A stretch of DNA of 64,000 nucleotides from Shewanella aestuarii (GTDB lineage: Bacteria > Pseudomonadota > Gammaproteobacteria > Enterobacterales > Shewanellaceae), in the NCBI RefSeq assembly GCF_011765625.1, contig NZ_CP050313.1:678501-742500 (forward strand), in the 5' to 3' direction. How positions within the stretch are numbered: position 1 is the first letter of the stretch; every line of letters begins with the position of its first letter. The translations under genes and the position numbers were made by a program. The notes beneath the pieces are model-generated. The model did no database searches and was not told the origin of the DNA. It was given only the letters and a program-made list of their open reading frames with translations. Positions 49,183-58,650 of the stretch are shown here, in pieces.

Positions 49183-50148
49183 ATGCTGTGCGCGCCCACT
49201 CCTGACAATGAAGAAAGTCGCTTACAAACATTACATAATTTAAGCATATTAGATACGCCCGCCGAAGAGCGGTTTGACAGAATCACTCGTTTAGCGAAAC
49301 GTTTGTTTAATGTGCCTATTTGTTTGGTGAGCTTAATTGATCGTGATCGGCAGTGGTTTAAGTCTTGCCAAGGCTTAGGTGTTCAAGAAACTGGTCGTGA
49401 TATTTCGTTTTGTGGTCATGCTATTTTGCAATCAGATGTCTTTGTGGTGGAAGACACTTTTACTGATCCGCGTTTTGCTGATAATCCGCTAGTTGTTCAA
49501 GCCCCTCATATTCGTTTTTATGCTGGTTTTCCGTTATCCATGCCTAATGGAGAAAGGCTAGGTACGCTTTGTATTATTGATGAAGCCCCCAGAGTTTTTT
49601 CCGAACAAGATAGATTGTCATTAACTGATTTTGGTCGCTTGGTTGAAAATGAGTTATTAGTGATTCAACAAATATCACTTGATTCATTAACCAATCTTTC
49701 TAATCGCCGTGGTTTTGAAATGTTGGCCACGCAAACTATCGCCAATAGCGATCGTTTAGGGTTGAACACCAGTTTGATGGTTTTTGATCTAGATTACTTT
49801 AAAGACATTAACGATCAATATGGTCACAGTGAGGGTGATAAAGCTTTGCAAGCATTTGCAGCACTTTTACTTGATGGGTTTCGTGAGTCGGATGTTATCG
49901 CCCGCTTTGCTGGTGATGAGTTTATCGTGTTACTCAGTCATGAGTCTGAACTTGATGCAGCGCCAGTTGTGGCGCGCTTTACGGATTTGGTTAATCGCTA
50001 TAATCAGCAAAGTGATGCTGACTACGATATTGCTTTTAGTACCGGTGTTGCGACCCGTGAGGCAAATAGCGATTTATCTTTAAATGAGTTCTTTGCGCGG
50101 GCTGACAAGGCCATGTTTCTTGTAAAAGCTGAGCATCATAAGTCTTAA
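49183..50148 (+). CDS. GAF-GGDEF diguanylate cyclase
   Basis: Protein of 321 residues without membrane segments. The GAF domain (about 15-155) contains FNVPICLVSLIDRDRQWFKS and DISFCGHAIL. The GGDEF domain (about 160-321) has the variant site RFAGDEFIVL; AGDEF cyclases can be active. An RxxD inhibitory site (RESD) is five residues upstream. It likely makes c-di-GMP in response to a small ligand or redox signal bound by the GAF domain. It is a single gene 97 bases after glnE. Confidence 0.87.
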   Translation: MLCAPTPDNEESRLQTLHNLSILDTPAEERFDRITRLAKRLFNVPICLVSLIDRDRQWFKSCQGLGVQETGRDISFCGHAILQSDVFVVEDTFTDPRFADNPLVVQAPHIRFYAGFPLSMPNGERLGTLCIIDEAPRVFSEQDRLSLTDFGRLVENELLVIQQISLDSLTNLSNRRGFEMLATQTIANSDRLGLNTSLMVFDLDYFKDINDQYGHSEGDKALQAFAALLLDGFRESDVIARFAGDEFIVLLSHESELDAAPVVARFTDLVNRYNQQSDADYDIAFSTGVATREANSDLSLNEFFARADKAMFLVKAEHHKS

Positions 50149-50334
50149 TCATTGTCATTTGTCACTTCCAATTATATCGTCACTTGTGGTCCACAAGAGA
50201 CAGAATATCAATTCGAGTAAATAGTGAGCCTAACTGGTCATGTCTTCGTAAATATTGGCCTAGTTGTTTAATTTTTGTCGCACCATCTATATGAGTTGCC
50301 ACATGTGCATAGTATAAAAATCAAATGAGGCACT

Positions 50335-50619
50335 ATGAAAAACGAAATAGATATCCATCGAGCGTTAAACGTATTTAATAGCATTACCTCATTAGGGGAA
50401 AAACAAACCAATCACTATAGTGCCAGTTATCAGTTGTGTGGGATTGAAGCGGAAACAGATTTTGATGGTTATACCATCACATTGAGGGATGCCCAAGTTA
50501 CCTTAACGATTTATTTTCATAACAAATATCAATTTGATTATCCTAATAATGACGCTTTAGATAATTTTTTGCGTCGTTTTGCTGATGTAGAAAATGTTGC
50601 CAAGAAGCGTAAAGCCTAA
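50335..50619 (+). CDS. DUF3081 family protein
   Basis: Small protein of 94 residues with the start KNEIDIHRALNVFNSITSLG and the segment DGYTITLRDAQVTLTIYFHN, recognised as the DUF3081 family of marine gammaproteobacteria. There are no signal peptide or membrane segments. GAGG precedes the ATG. Function unknown. Confidence 0.72.
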   Translation: MKNEIDIHRALNVFNSITSLGEKQTNHYSASYQLCGIEAETDFDGYTITLRDAQVTLTIYFHNKYQFDYPNNDALDNFLRRFADVENVAKKRKA

Positions 50620-50802
50620 CAAGTCTCTCTATCATTTCGCTAGGGTTTATTGTTCTGAGACATGATAAATCCTCTGTGAGCTTTTTAGCTAAGCCGCTAA
50701 CTATAAAGATTAAATTGGTTAACTGCTTTATAACTCATGTTATTTGTTTTAAGCTTTGATGAAGATTAGTAACCCCAAAAAACCTCCGTCAGGGATATAA
50801 AA

Positions 50803-51687
50803 ATGAATAATAAAACCAAGGGTATAACCTATATTGGCGCTGAAATGGCATTGAGTGGTGAAATGACTATTCATGCACCTGCTAGCATTGCAGGTAAAGT
50901 GCAAGGGGTTATTCGTTCAAGCGATCAGGTAAAAATTGAACTTGGTGGTGAAATCGATGGTGAAGTTTATTGCCAAGAGTTACGGGTTAGCGGCACTCTA
51001 AAAGGTAAGCTGTTTTGTAATAAGTTGGTTATTGTAAGCTCTGGTGTGGTTGAGGCCGATGTGTCCAGTCACGATATGGAGATTTATGATGGCGGCCAAT
51101 TTATTGGTATGCGCACAAAAGGCCCAGATGCATCAGTATTACCTGCTGCAAGCGCTGCGTTGATAGCAAAAGAGCATCAACAAGTTGCCAGGGTGTCGAC
51201 CACTTCTGGTGTTGAGCAATCAGCTCAAGCCGCTAGAAATGCTAAGGTTCAGTCCTCGTCTGTGGCAACTCAGCCACCATCAAATAATGCCAAAGGCACT
51301 GCAAATAAAATGATTTATGCAGTAGCGGGTGTTGCTGTTGCTGTAGGGGTGATTTGGCAATCAGGTGTATTAAGTGACACGTCTTCTGCGAAAGTATCAA
51401 GCAGTGAACCGGCACTTTTTTCTCAGGAACGTCAATTTGAACCAACCCCAAGTGTCACTGAGAAAAATGCGGCTAAATTACTCAAGGATGTTCAAGATGA
51501 GCACTATTTACTCGAACAACAAGAAGAGCTAACCAATGCCGGTTTAGCTGATGTTGATACCGCTATGGAAGATTTACATTCTATGGAAGCATCTCATGAG
51601 TTATTAGCGGAAACCGATATTGTTAGCGAGGCTATCGCTGAGCCCTCTGATGAAGCAACAGTATCACAAACCAATAATCTGGATTAA
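50803..51687 (+). CDS. Bactofilin-family polymer-forming protein with a C-terminal membrane segment
   Basis: Protein of 294 residues. Residues ~5-115 are a bactofilin beta-helix (ITYIGAEMALSGEMTIHAPA, then the repeated GxVxGxI/V pattern). A linker rich in Ala, Ser and Gln follows, then a likely transmembrane helix (MIYAVAGVAVAVGVIWQSG, near 171-189) and an acidic C-terminal tail. Most bactofilins are shorter and lack such a tail, so this one may tether a filament to the inner membrane. It converges with the M16 genes. Confidence 0.85.
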   Translation: MNNKTKGITYIGAEMALSGEMTIHAPASIAGKVQGVIRSSDQVKIELGGEIDGEVYCQELRVSGTLKGKLFCNKLVIVSSGVVEADVSSHDMEIYDGGQFIGMRTKGPDASVLPAASAALIAKEHQQVARVSTTSGVEQSAQAARNAKVQSSSVATQPPSNNAKGTANKMIYAVAGVAVAVGVIWQSGVLSDTSSAKVSSSEPALFSQERQFEPTPSVTEKNAAKLLKDVQDEHYLLEQQEELTNAGLADVDTAMEDLHSMEASHELLAETDIVSEAIAEPSDEATVSQTNNLD

Positions 51688-51708
51688 CTCTCAATCTATA
51701 ACCTTAGG

Positions 51709-53301
51709 CTATCTTTCAGCTGAAATGGTGGCTAAGGTCCAGTTTGGAAGTTTTTGCAAGATGTCGCTTTCAATTAACGCTTTATCGCCTCTGATCACAA
51801 TCACTGGATTTGCAGACAAGACATGATCGGCGATGTTAGTGATATCTTGCGCGGATAACTTCTCTATTTGTGCTAGAAACTGTTGATTAGCGTTAATGGG
51901 TTTGTTGAGTAGTTGATTGTTTAAAAAGGTATTTTCTTTGCCGTTTTGGCTGTCATTTAACAAGGTTTGTTGGCCAATTAAATAAGTTTTTAGCGCATTA
52001 AGTTCACCGTCAGATATGGCTTGAGTCTGGATAAGCGACATATGAGCTAATATGCCTTCAATAAACGCCCCACTATGTTGTAAGGCGCTACTTCCATAAA
52101 ACGTAAGGTATTGAGCCAGTGGCGCATCGTTACATTGGCCATAAATGCCGTAGGTTAGTCCACGAACTTCGCGTAAATCATAAAATAATCGACCACTAAA
52201 ACTTCGCCCTAATAGGGCTGCTAATACCTTACAGCTTAGGCTGTTATTCATGGTGTTATTTTGGTCGCGGCTGTTTATATTACTGTTGCCGTCAATGTTG
52301 CTAGGTGACTGTTCATTCAGGCTGTAGCCTAATCTAACTTGTATTTGTACTGTGCCGGGAGCGTCAATCATGTGCAGAGTTAATGGGCGGTCTTTAGCTT
52401 TTGTTGAGTGGCTTTGGGCATGACTTGTTGGCGCTGTTCCAGTCTGCTGGAGGTTAGCAATGGTTAAGTTGCGGGTTATATATTGATTGACCTTAGTCGT
52501 TAACTGAGTGTCTGACGATGGTTTAGCTATCTGTTGATCTGTAAATACATGCCAAAAAGCATTATTGGTGGTGCGCTTGAGTAAAGCATGAATGGCTTCG
52601 GGAGAGAGCTTTTCTACCACAGCATTATTATTCAAATTGTCATAATAAGGGTGAGTTTTACCTAGTAGCTGACCAAGATAAACCTGGTTGATTTCACTGC
52701 CAGTAAATGCGCCAATATGCTTGTTGAGTTTAAGGCTATGACTCAATTTATCTATGTTGATAACGGCATTTGCTGACGTTAACCAATCACCCTGTAACAG
52801 CTCATTGATGGTAAAAAGTTGTTGCCCGATAGTTTGCTGACAATAACTTTCGATACTCAAACTGTGCATTGATGCGCTGATTTTTAGATTATCCAAACAG
52901 CTTGCTTGTTCGTCTTGGCTATTGATGGCCAACAGTTGAACATATTCATTCATGGCTTGCACTAACACATCGGGGCTATTTATTGCCTGTTGCGGGGTTA
53001 GGGCGATCACTCGCACACGGTTTAGACTGTTAAGACGAGTCTGATCTGGTTGCCATTGATGCCAATACAAATTAGCGCTGAATTTATTGGATTGAGGTAG
53101 GCTGATTGGCTTTACATCTAGGTTAACTTTAGGGGCATAACTTTGTTGGTTAAAGTTGGGTAAGCTGGGTGGGCTAATCGCAGTAAATTGAGTTGGTGCA
53201 TGCTGGCATGACATTAATAAAAATACGCTAATTGCTGCGCTGATCCCTTTTTGTAATCGCTGGAATAATTGTAGTGCTTCTATCGATCGAGTTTGATCCA
53301 T
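51709..53301 (-). CDS. M16 family peptidase-like subunit, predicted non-catalytic
   Basis: Protein of 530 residues of the insulinase/pitrilysin-like M16 fold, with a hydrophobic N-terminal stretch ending LLMSC that looks like a lipoprotein signal. No HxxEH zinc motif is visible, but the R-Y pair motif of the partner subunit is (REVRGLTYGIYG). Such proteins act with a zinc-bearing partner, here the adjacent upstream gene, whose stop directly touches this start (TAAATG). The pair is a common Shewanella arrangement; substrate unknown. Confidence 0.83.
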   Translation of the reverse strand: MDQTRSIEALQLFQRLQKGISAAISVFLLMSCQHAPTQFTAISPPSLPNFNQQSYAPKVNLDVKPISLPQSNKFSANLYWHQWQPDQTRLNSLNRVRVIALTPQQAINSPDVLVQAMNEYVQLLAINSQDEQASCLDNLKISASMHSLSIESYCQQTIGQQLFTINELLQGDWLTSANAVINIDKLSHSLKLNKHIGAFTGSEINQVYLGQLLGKTHPYYDNLNNNAVVEKLSPEAIHALLKRTTNNAFWHVFTDQQIAKPSSDTQLTTKVNQYITRNLTIANLQQTGTAPTSHAQSHSTKAKDRPLTLHMIDAPGTVQIQVRLGYSLNEQSPSNIDGNSNINSRDQNNTMNNSLSCKVLAALLGRSFSGRLFYDLREVRGLTYGIYGQCNDAPLAQYLTFYGSSALQHSGAFIEGILAHMSLIQTQAISDGELNALKTYLIGQQTLLNDSQNGKENTFLNNQLLNKPINANQQFLAQIEKLSAQDITNIADHVLSANPVIVIRGDKALIESDILQKLPNWTLATISAER

Positions 53302-54741
53302 TTAGAGTACAGCTCCTTCTAGCGAGTCGGTCCATGATTGCGGCAACCATTCTAATAGGGTTTTAGTGAAACGAATATACCAAGGTGGTAATAGATCTAA
53401 CCGTATCTGCTTATTCAATAAATATTGCTTGGCGACTCGTTGGATATCTTGCGGTGATACTTGATTTACTCTTTGCCATGGTGCAGTTAATGGCGTGAGT
53501 GTATCTCTTGCTTGGCTATTAGATAAATAAATGGCTAAGTTTTGATGATTGCTTAGTTCAGATAAATGCTTATTAATGGCTGAGGTTTTCAAGCGGCATA
53601 ATGTGTCTGCCGGAATGCCTTGCTCTGCTACTTGATTAATGAGTTGAGTGATCATTTGGGTTAATGAATCAAGGGACTCATTGGCTCTGGGAACAAGCAC
53701 GATATTGGTGACTCCATGCATCTCCATGGTTAATGGAATACTGTAATCAAGCAAGCTTGTACTATGTGTTTGTTGGCTTTTAGCCAGTAAACTCGCTCGA
53801 TATTGGAATAAATACTGGCTTAGTAAGCTGAGTGCTTCAGCATCAATATGCTGCCGTCCAACCGTATGCCAAGCGAGCAACACCGCAGGCCATGGGCCAC
53901 GGCTATCGACAATTTCTCCGTGCTGAGCCGAAGCAGAAATGGTTAAGGGGGAAAAGTTTGCTATTGAAGCTGTTGGCTTTGGCCATTGACCAAAATAGTG
54001 CTCAATGAGTTCAGCTGTGTTGGATGCTAACTGACCCACTAAAGATAATTGCATTGCATCAGGGCGATAGAATGTTTGGTGAAATTGCTGCAAGCTTTGT
54101 GCAGTTGCGGCCTTCACGTCTTGTGCACTGCCAATAATGGCGTGATCGTAAGGGGTATTGTTTACTTGCTTAAGTAAAAATTCCATCGCTTTACGAATAT
54201 AAGGTTGGTTATCTATGCTGCCCGCCATCTCCTCTAATACCGCACCTTGTTGGTTGGTCACGCTGTTGGGGCTGATGATTGGCCTGATAAAGCGGTCTGA
54301 CTCCAGAAAAAGATTTAATTCAATAGCTTGGCTAGGATAGGTGGCATAATAATTGGTGTAATCAAAATGAGTAGACGCATTAAAACGTGCTCCAACTGCG
54401 CTCATCTGCTGGGGGTAGGTTGCAATACTGGCTTGTTCACTGCCTTTAAATAACAGATGTTCAAATAGGTGGGCGTAGCCAGTTTGCCCCTGCTGTTCAT
54501 TGCGAGAGCCAACCGCAAACTGGCTGGCAATACTGACACTTTGGCTATCAACTTGTTGCAGCAAACGCACTTGTATGCCGTTTTCGAGTTGATAATAATC
54601 TATTTGCTGCTCAATTTGGCTTAATGCGGTTAATTGTGGCGTCATGTCGCATAGGTTTGTCGCATAAGCGGTTTGTCCGGCTCCCAGCAATAGCAATCCT
54701 GCAAGGATTTTGTATATCAACTCACTGTTTATTATTGCCAT
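53302..54741 (-). CDS. M16 family zinc peptidase, catalytic subunit
   Basis: Protein of about 479 residues with a signal peptide (KILAGLLLLGAGQTAYA). The inverted zinc motif HLFEH (residues 91-95) is intact, and AVLEEMAG further on supplies the third ligand Glu. The start is taken at ATG 54741 because it gives a normal leader; the frame is open from 54792. Translationally linked to the non-catalytic partner downstream. Periplasmic peptide breakdown or signal-peptide processing is likely. Confidence 0.88.
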   Translation of the reverse strand: MAIINSELIYKILAGLLLLGAGQTAYATNLCDMTPQLTALSQIEQQIDYYQLENGIQVRLLQQVDSQSVSIASQFAVGSRNEQQGQTGYAHLFEHLLFKGSEQASIATYPQQMSAVGARFNASTHFDYTNYYATYPSQAIELNLFLESDRFIRPIISPNSVTNQQGAVLEEMAGSIDNQPYIRKAMEFLLKQVNNTPYDHAIIGSAQDVKAATAQSLQQFHQTFYRPDAMQLSLVGQLASNTAELIEHYFGQWPKPTASIANFSPLTISASAQHGEIVDSRGPWPAVLLAWHTVGRQHIDAEALSLLSQYLFQYRASLLAKSQQTHSTSLLDYSIPLTMEMHGVTNIVLVPRANESLDSLTQMITQLINQVAEQGIPADTLCRLKTSAINKHLSELSNHQNLAIYLSNSQARDTLTPLTAPWQRVNQVSPQDIQRVAKQYLLNKQIRLDLLPPWYIRFTKTLLEWLPQSWTDSLEGAVL

Positions 54742-54860
54742 TTTAACATCAGTTATTTTGTCATTATCTTTAAAATAGCTTAACTGAAACAAAAACGGCT
54801 TGCATCAATTGCAAGCCGAATAAGTTATTTATGAACTATTTGATAGTCAGTAATAAAGCG

Positions 54861-55778
54861 TTAAGGATTAATCCGAGTCGGAATGCCGTTGCGCTGCTCT
54901 AACAAACGTTTTAATACAAATGAATCGGTATCAGGATGCGCAAGAAAACGTGTAATGGTTTTATCCAATGTTAAGGACACGGGCTCGTTAGATTCAAATT
55001 CATCTTGGGTGCGTGATAGGGGTTGGTGCACTTCAAGGTAGCGATTACCGTCGAGTTCTTCGGTGGCCTTGATCGGTTGATTGATAAACTCCACCCGGGT
55101 GCCTACGGGCACGCTACTGAATAAATGCTCGATGTCTTCATTGCGTAAGCGCACGCAGCCTTGACTGACACGCAGCCCAATACCAAAGGTGGCATTGGTG
55201 CCATGAATCGCATATAAATTACCTACATATAGCGCAAATAAACCCATTGGGTTATCAGGACCCGCTGGCCATACGTCAGGTAATATAATGCCATTGGCAG
55301 CGTATTCTTTACGCATACGGGCGGTTGGAGTCCAAGTGGGATTTGCGCGTTTACGTTGCACTTTGGTGACCCAGTTTTCAGGGGTGTCTTTGCCAATTTG
55401 TCCTATACCAATAGGTAACACTTCGACAATGTTTTTACCCTTAGGATAATAATACAGTCGCATTTCGGCTGAGTTGATGACAATCCCTTCACGCTTAGTG
55501 TCAGGTAAAATCAGTTGGTGAGGGATCACCAGCGTGCTGCCAGGTTTAGGTAAAAAAGGGTCTACCCCAGGGTTGGCTTCAAGTAAGTTAGTTAACCCAA
55601 GTTGAAATTGCGCCGCAATATCTTCAAGCGTGAGTTTCCCTTCCGGTACAACATAATATTGGTTTTCACCAACGAGGCGATTGCCTTTTGCTGGCAAACG
55701 GTACTCGATAGCAAAGCTATTCAAGCTTATCACCGCAGCAGTTGCAGCTATAAAAATGGTTTTTACAAGATTTAACAT
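54861..55778 (-). CDS. L,D-transpeptidase (YkuD/ErfK family) with LysM-like domain
   Basis: Periplasmic enzyme of 305 residues with a signal peptide ([17 protein letters not shown]). A LysM-like region (about 40-90) binds peptidoglycan. The YkuD catalytic domain (about 95-235) ends with AIHGTN and the nucleophile motif [12 protein letters not shown]. These enzymes attach Braun lipoprotein or form 3-3 crosslinks in peptidoglycan. No obvious operon partner. Confidence 0.92.
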   Translation of the reverse strand: MLNLVKTIFIAATAAVISLNSFAIEYRLPAKGNRLVGENQYYVVPEGKLTLEDIAAQFQLGLTNLLEANPGVDPFLPKPGSTLVIPHQLILPDTKREGIVINSAEMRLYYYPKGKNIVEVLPIGIGQIGKDTPENWVTKVQRKRANPTWTPTARMRKEYAANGIILPDVWPAGPDNPMGLFALYVGNLYAIHGTNATFGIGLRVSQGCVRLRNEDIEHLFSSVPVGTRVEFINQPIKATEELDGNRYLEVHQPLSRTQDEFESNEPVSLTLDKTITRFLAHPDTDSFVLKRLLEQRNGIPTRINP

Positions 55779-56150
55779 AGCGCTTGGGGGTTCCTATGTA
55801 TCGTTCAGTCGAAATAGGGCGTGTATATACCAATCGTAATAAACAACGGCTCATTCTAGCTTAAGACATCATCTGTTAACGGGGTTAGATTTTTTGATTA
55901 TAGAATAACTACTTATCGAAAAATCTGCCTTATTATCAAAGGGGGTTCCTAAACTATTTTTGTTCACTTATTTACTGTGATTGTATTTGCACATAAAAGT
56001 TGGCGGATCGTCACTTATTCAGGGTTAAATTTCAACCCTTTTCCCTATGATGTACTTTTTTTAATGTCGCAATCGCCATTGATTAAGATGTTGGTTTTCA
56101 AGTTTTATCTTTTCTCTACGAACATAACTTAGTTAGTAAGTCCTTTTGAC
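55779..56150. repeat. Gene-free region with a partial Shewanella-type intergenic repeat
   Basis: About 370 bases, AT-rich, no supportable gene. TATACCAATCGTAATAAA...CATTCTAGCTTAA (about 55826-55864) is closely similar to the reverse complement of the right arm of the palindromic repeat at 39136-39273, with a 3-base gap. A short inverted repeat AGATTTTT (55887-55894) / AAAAATCT (55919-55926) follows. Confidence 0.65.
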
Positions 56151-56180
56151 ATTTAAAACACCTGCTAGTGGCAGGTGTTT
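56151..56180 (-). terminator. Terminator of the lpxL-like gene
   Basis: AAACACCTGC-TAGTG-GCAGGTGTTT; on the minus strand the stem is followed by TTAAAT. It lies 8 bases after the lpxL stop. Confidence 0.82.
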
Positions 56181-56187
56181 CAGTGGG

Positions 56188-57114
56188 TTATTTATATAGC
56201 GATGGGGTGCTTTTATCGGGGCGGGTTTTAAAGCGACGGTGTAACCACATATATTGCGATGGATTGCGGCTGATGATTTGCTCAACAATTTGATTGCCGC
56301 GCAATGCATCTTCAAGCTCATTTTCACCGGGAAAGTTATCCAATGGCGGCATAATTTCAATCTTGTAACCTTTGTCGTCTGCGGTCCGTTCAACAAAAAA
56401 TGGCAGAACATTAGCTTTGCCTAATTTTGCCAGTGACGTTGCTCCGGTAATAGTGGCAGCATCTGGTACGGCAAAAAATGGAATAAACACGGCACTTGAA
56501 CGGCCAAAATCTTGGTCGGCCGTATACCAAATGACATCCGGCGCCCGTAAGCTGCGGATCATCTGGCGCACATCTCTTTTGGGCACTAACCCTTTGTTGG
56601 AGCGTAATCGACCTTTTACCTGCAGATATTCCATTACCGGATTATTGTGTGGTCGATATACACCAATACCCGGTTGAAATTGGCCAAAAATTCGCGCGCC
56701 CATTTCTAAGGGTAAACAATGCACTGCAAATAGAATGACCCCTTTACCATTGTCTAAGCTATTTCTGACATGCTCTTGGCCGGATATTGTCATATGTTGC
56801 TGAATTTTTTCATCAGACCACCACCACGCATTGATAGTATCAAACAGGGCTTTACCGGTTTCTTCAAAGTTTTTGGTCAGCAGTTTTTGTTGTTCATCTT
56901 TAGGCATGTCAGGAAAACATAATTCAAGATTACGTTGAGCTGTATGTTTACGGCTGCTAGCAACCGCCATAACAAGTCGCCCCAATCCTTTGCCAAGTTT
57001 CATTTGAACAGATAAAGGCAGCAATTGAGTTGCCCGCATTAAGATGACACCTAGCCACAGTAACCAATATTTAGGGTGATACAATTTGCTAGTAAATTCG
57101 GCTTTTTCGACCAC
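56188..57114 (-). CDS. lpxL: Lipid A biosynthesis acyltransferase (LpxL/HtrB type)
   Basis: Inner-membrane acyltransferase that adds a secondary acyl chain to Kdo2-lipid IVA. The 308-residue protein has a membrane anchor near residues 17-37, the HX4E catalytic motif in AVHCLPLE (His near 129) and the conserved QDFG and MWLHRRFKTRP segments. It is divergent from hldE, which makes a core-LPS sugar, so the two LPS genes share one promoter region. The exact acyl specificity (LpxL, LpxM or LpxP) cannot be read from sequence alone. Confidence 0.87.
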   Translation of the reverse strand: MVEKAEFTSKLYHPKYWLLWLGVILMRATQLLPLSVQMKLGKGLGRLVMAVASSRKHTAQRNLELCFPDMPKDEQQKLLTKNFEETGKALFDTINAWWWSDEKIQQHMTISGQEHVRNSLDNGKGVILFAVHCLPLEMGARIFGQFQPGIGVYRPHNNPVMEYLQVKGRLRSNKGLVPKRDVRQMIRSLRAPDVIWYTADQDFGRSSAVFIPFFAVPDAATITGATSLAKLGKANVLPFFVERTADDKGYKIEIMPPLDNFPGENELEDALRGNQIVEQIISRNPSQYMWLHRRFKTRPDKSTPSLYK

Positions 57115-57218
57115 AAATCACTCGTCTTTATAACTAAAAATATTTCATATTCTAACTCATTTCTTGCTGAAAATTAGGTACAATCTGGGTAATTTTTGCA
57201 ACAAACAGTGAAAACATT

Positions 57219-58649
57219 ATGAAGGTTTCTCTTCCTGCTTTTGAAAATGCCCGCGTTTTAGTGCTTGGCGATGTGATGCTTGACCGTTATTGGGTTGGGC
57301 CAACGGGTCGCATTTCTCCTGAAGCGCCAGTTGCGGTGGTTAAGATTAACCAGATTGAAGATCGCCCTGGTGGCGCGGCTAACGTTGCATTAAACGTGGC
57401 GACTTTAGGAGGGCAAGTTAAGCTTGCTGGAATTGTGGGTGATGACGACAATGCGCAGGCATTAACCTTAGGCGTGCAAACTTTAGGGGTGCAACCACAA
57501 TGGTTAACGGTTGAAGATAAGCCAACGATTACCAAGTTAAGAGTGTTATCACGCAATCAGCAGTTAATTCGTTTAGATTTTGAAGAGCCCTTTGCCGCCC
57601 AAGATAGCCAAGCCTTATTTGCCCAAGCTGAGACATTACTTGATGATGTGGATGTATTGGTGTTATCTGATTATGCTAAAGGCGCAATTAATAATCCTCA
57701 AGCCTTTATTGCTAAAGCTCGTGCCAAAGGCGTGACCGTATTAGTTGACCCTAAAGGTAGCGATTTTGGTAAGTATCATGGCGCATCATTAATTACGCCG
57801 AACATGAGTGAGTTTGAAGCCGTTGTTGGTACGGTAACTTGTGAAGATGACTTAATCGAAAAAGCTCAGGCATTAATTAAACAACATGATTTTAAGGCTA
57901 TATTGGTCACGCGTTCTGAGAAAGGCATGACCTTGATCAGTAAAGACGAACCAGAATTGCACATACCTACCGTGGCCCGTGAAGTGTTTGATGTGACGGG
58001 AGCTGGTGATACGGTGATTTCTGCGCTAGCAACCTCTATTGCAGCAGGTTCCACACTTGCTCAAGCCTGTGCCATTGCCAATACTGCCGCTGGTGTGGTG
58101 GTGGGCAAGCTAGGCACCTCAACTGTTAGCCGCATTGAGTTGATTAACGCGCTTAATATTCGTGATGGCGAGTCAGGCTTTGGTGTGCTCAGTGAAGACC
58201 AACTGGCCTATGCCATCGAGCAGGCCAAACTTCGCGGCGAAAAAGTGGTCATGACCAATGGCTGCTTTGATATTTTACATGCAGGGCATGTGAGTTATTT
58301 AAAGCAAGCTAAAGCCTTAGGTGACAGGCTGATTGTTGCTGTTAATGACGATGCTTCTGTTAAGCGTTTAAAAGGAGAAGGCAGACCTGTTAATCAGGTT
58401 GATCGCCGTATGGCTGTACTGGCAGGTTTGGCGTCTGTTGATTGGGTTGTCCCTTTTAGCGAAGATACCCCGCAGCGAATTATCTCAAGATTATTACCTG
58501 ACTCATTAGTTAAAGGTGGCGACTATAAGGTTGAAGAGATCGCTGGTGGTGCGGAAGTGATCGCCAATGGCGGTTGTGTAGAAGTGCTTGGTTTTGAAGA
58601 TGGCGTGTCTACTACAGCGATTATTCAAAATATTATGGCGAATAAGTAG
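57219..58649 (+). CDS. hldE: Bifunctional heptose-7-phosphate kinase/heptose-1-phosphate adenylyltransferase
   Basis: Makes ADP-heptose for LPS core, two steps in one protein. The N-terminal ribokinase-like domain (about 1-320) has [25 protein letters not shown] and the catalytic [13 protein letters not shown]. The C-terminal nucleotidyltransferase (from about 345) has [16 protein letters not shown]. Length is 476 residues, as in E. coli. The adjoining HEXXH-protein gene begins just after its stop. Confidence 0.97.
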   Translation: MKVSLPAFENARVLVLGDVMLDRYWVGPTGRISPEAPVAVVKINQIEDRPGGAANVALNVATLGGQVKLAGIVGDDDNAQALTLGVQTLGVQPQWLTVEDKPTITKLRVLSRNQQLIRLDFEEPFAAQDSQALFAQAETLLDDVDVLVLSDYAKGAINNPQAFIAKARAKGVTVLVDPKGSDFGKYHGASLITPNMSEFEAVVGTVTCEDDLIEKAQALIKQHDFKAILVTRSEKGMTLISKDEPELHIPTVAREVFDVTGAGDTVISALATSIAAGSTLAQACAIANTAAGVVVGKLGTSTVSRIELINALNIRDGESGFGVLSEDQLAYAIEQAKLRGEKVVMTNGCFDILHAGHVSYLKQAKALGDRLIVAVNDDASVKRLKGEGRPVNQVDRRMAVLAGLASVDWVVPFSEDTPQRIISRLLPDSLVKGGDYKVEEIAGGAEVIANGGCVEVLGFEDGVSTTAIIQNIMANK

Positions 58650-58650
58650 T

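Noticed and set aside
56133..56411. Reading frame across the end of the lpxL-like gene
   Set aside because: It is antiphase to a well-conserved enzyme, has no Shine-Dalgarno and runs through a terminator hairpin.
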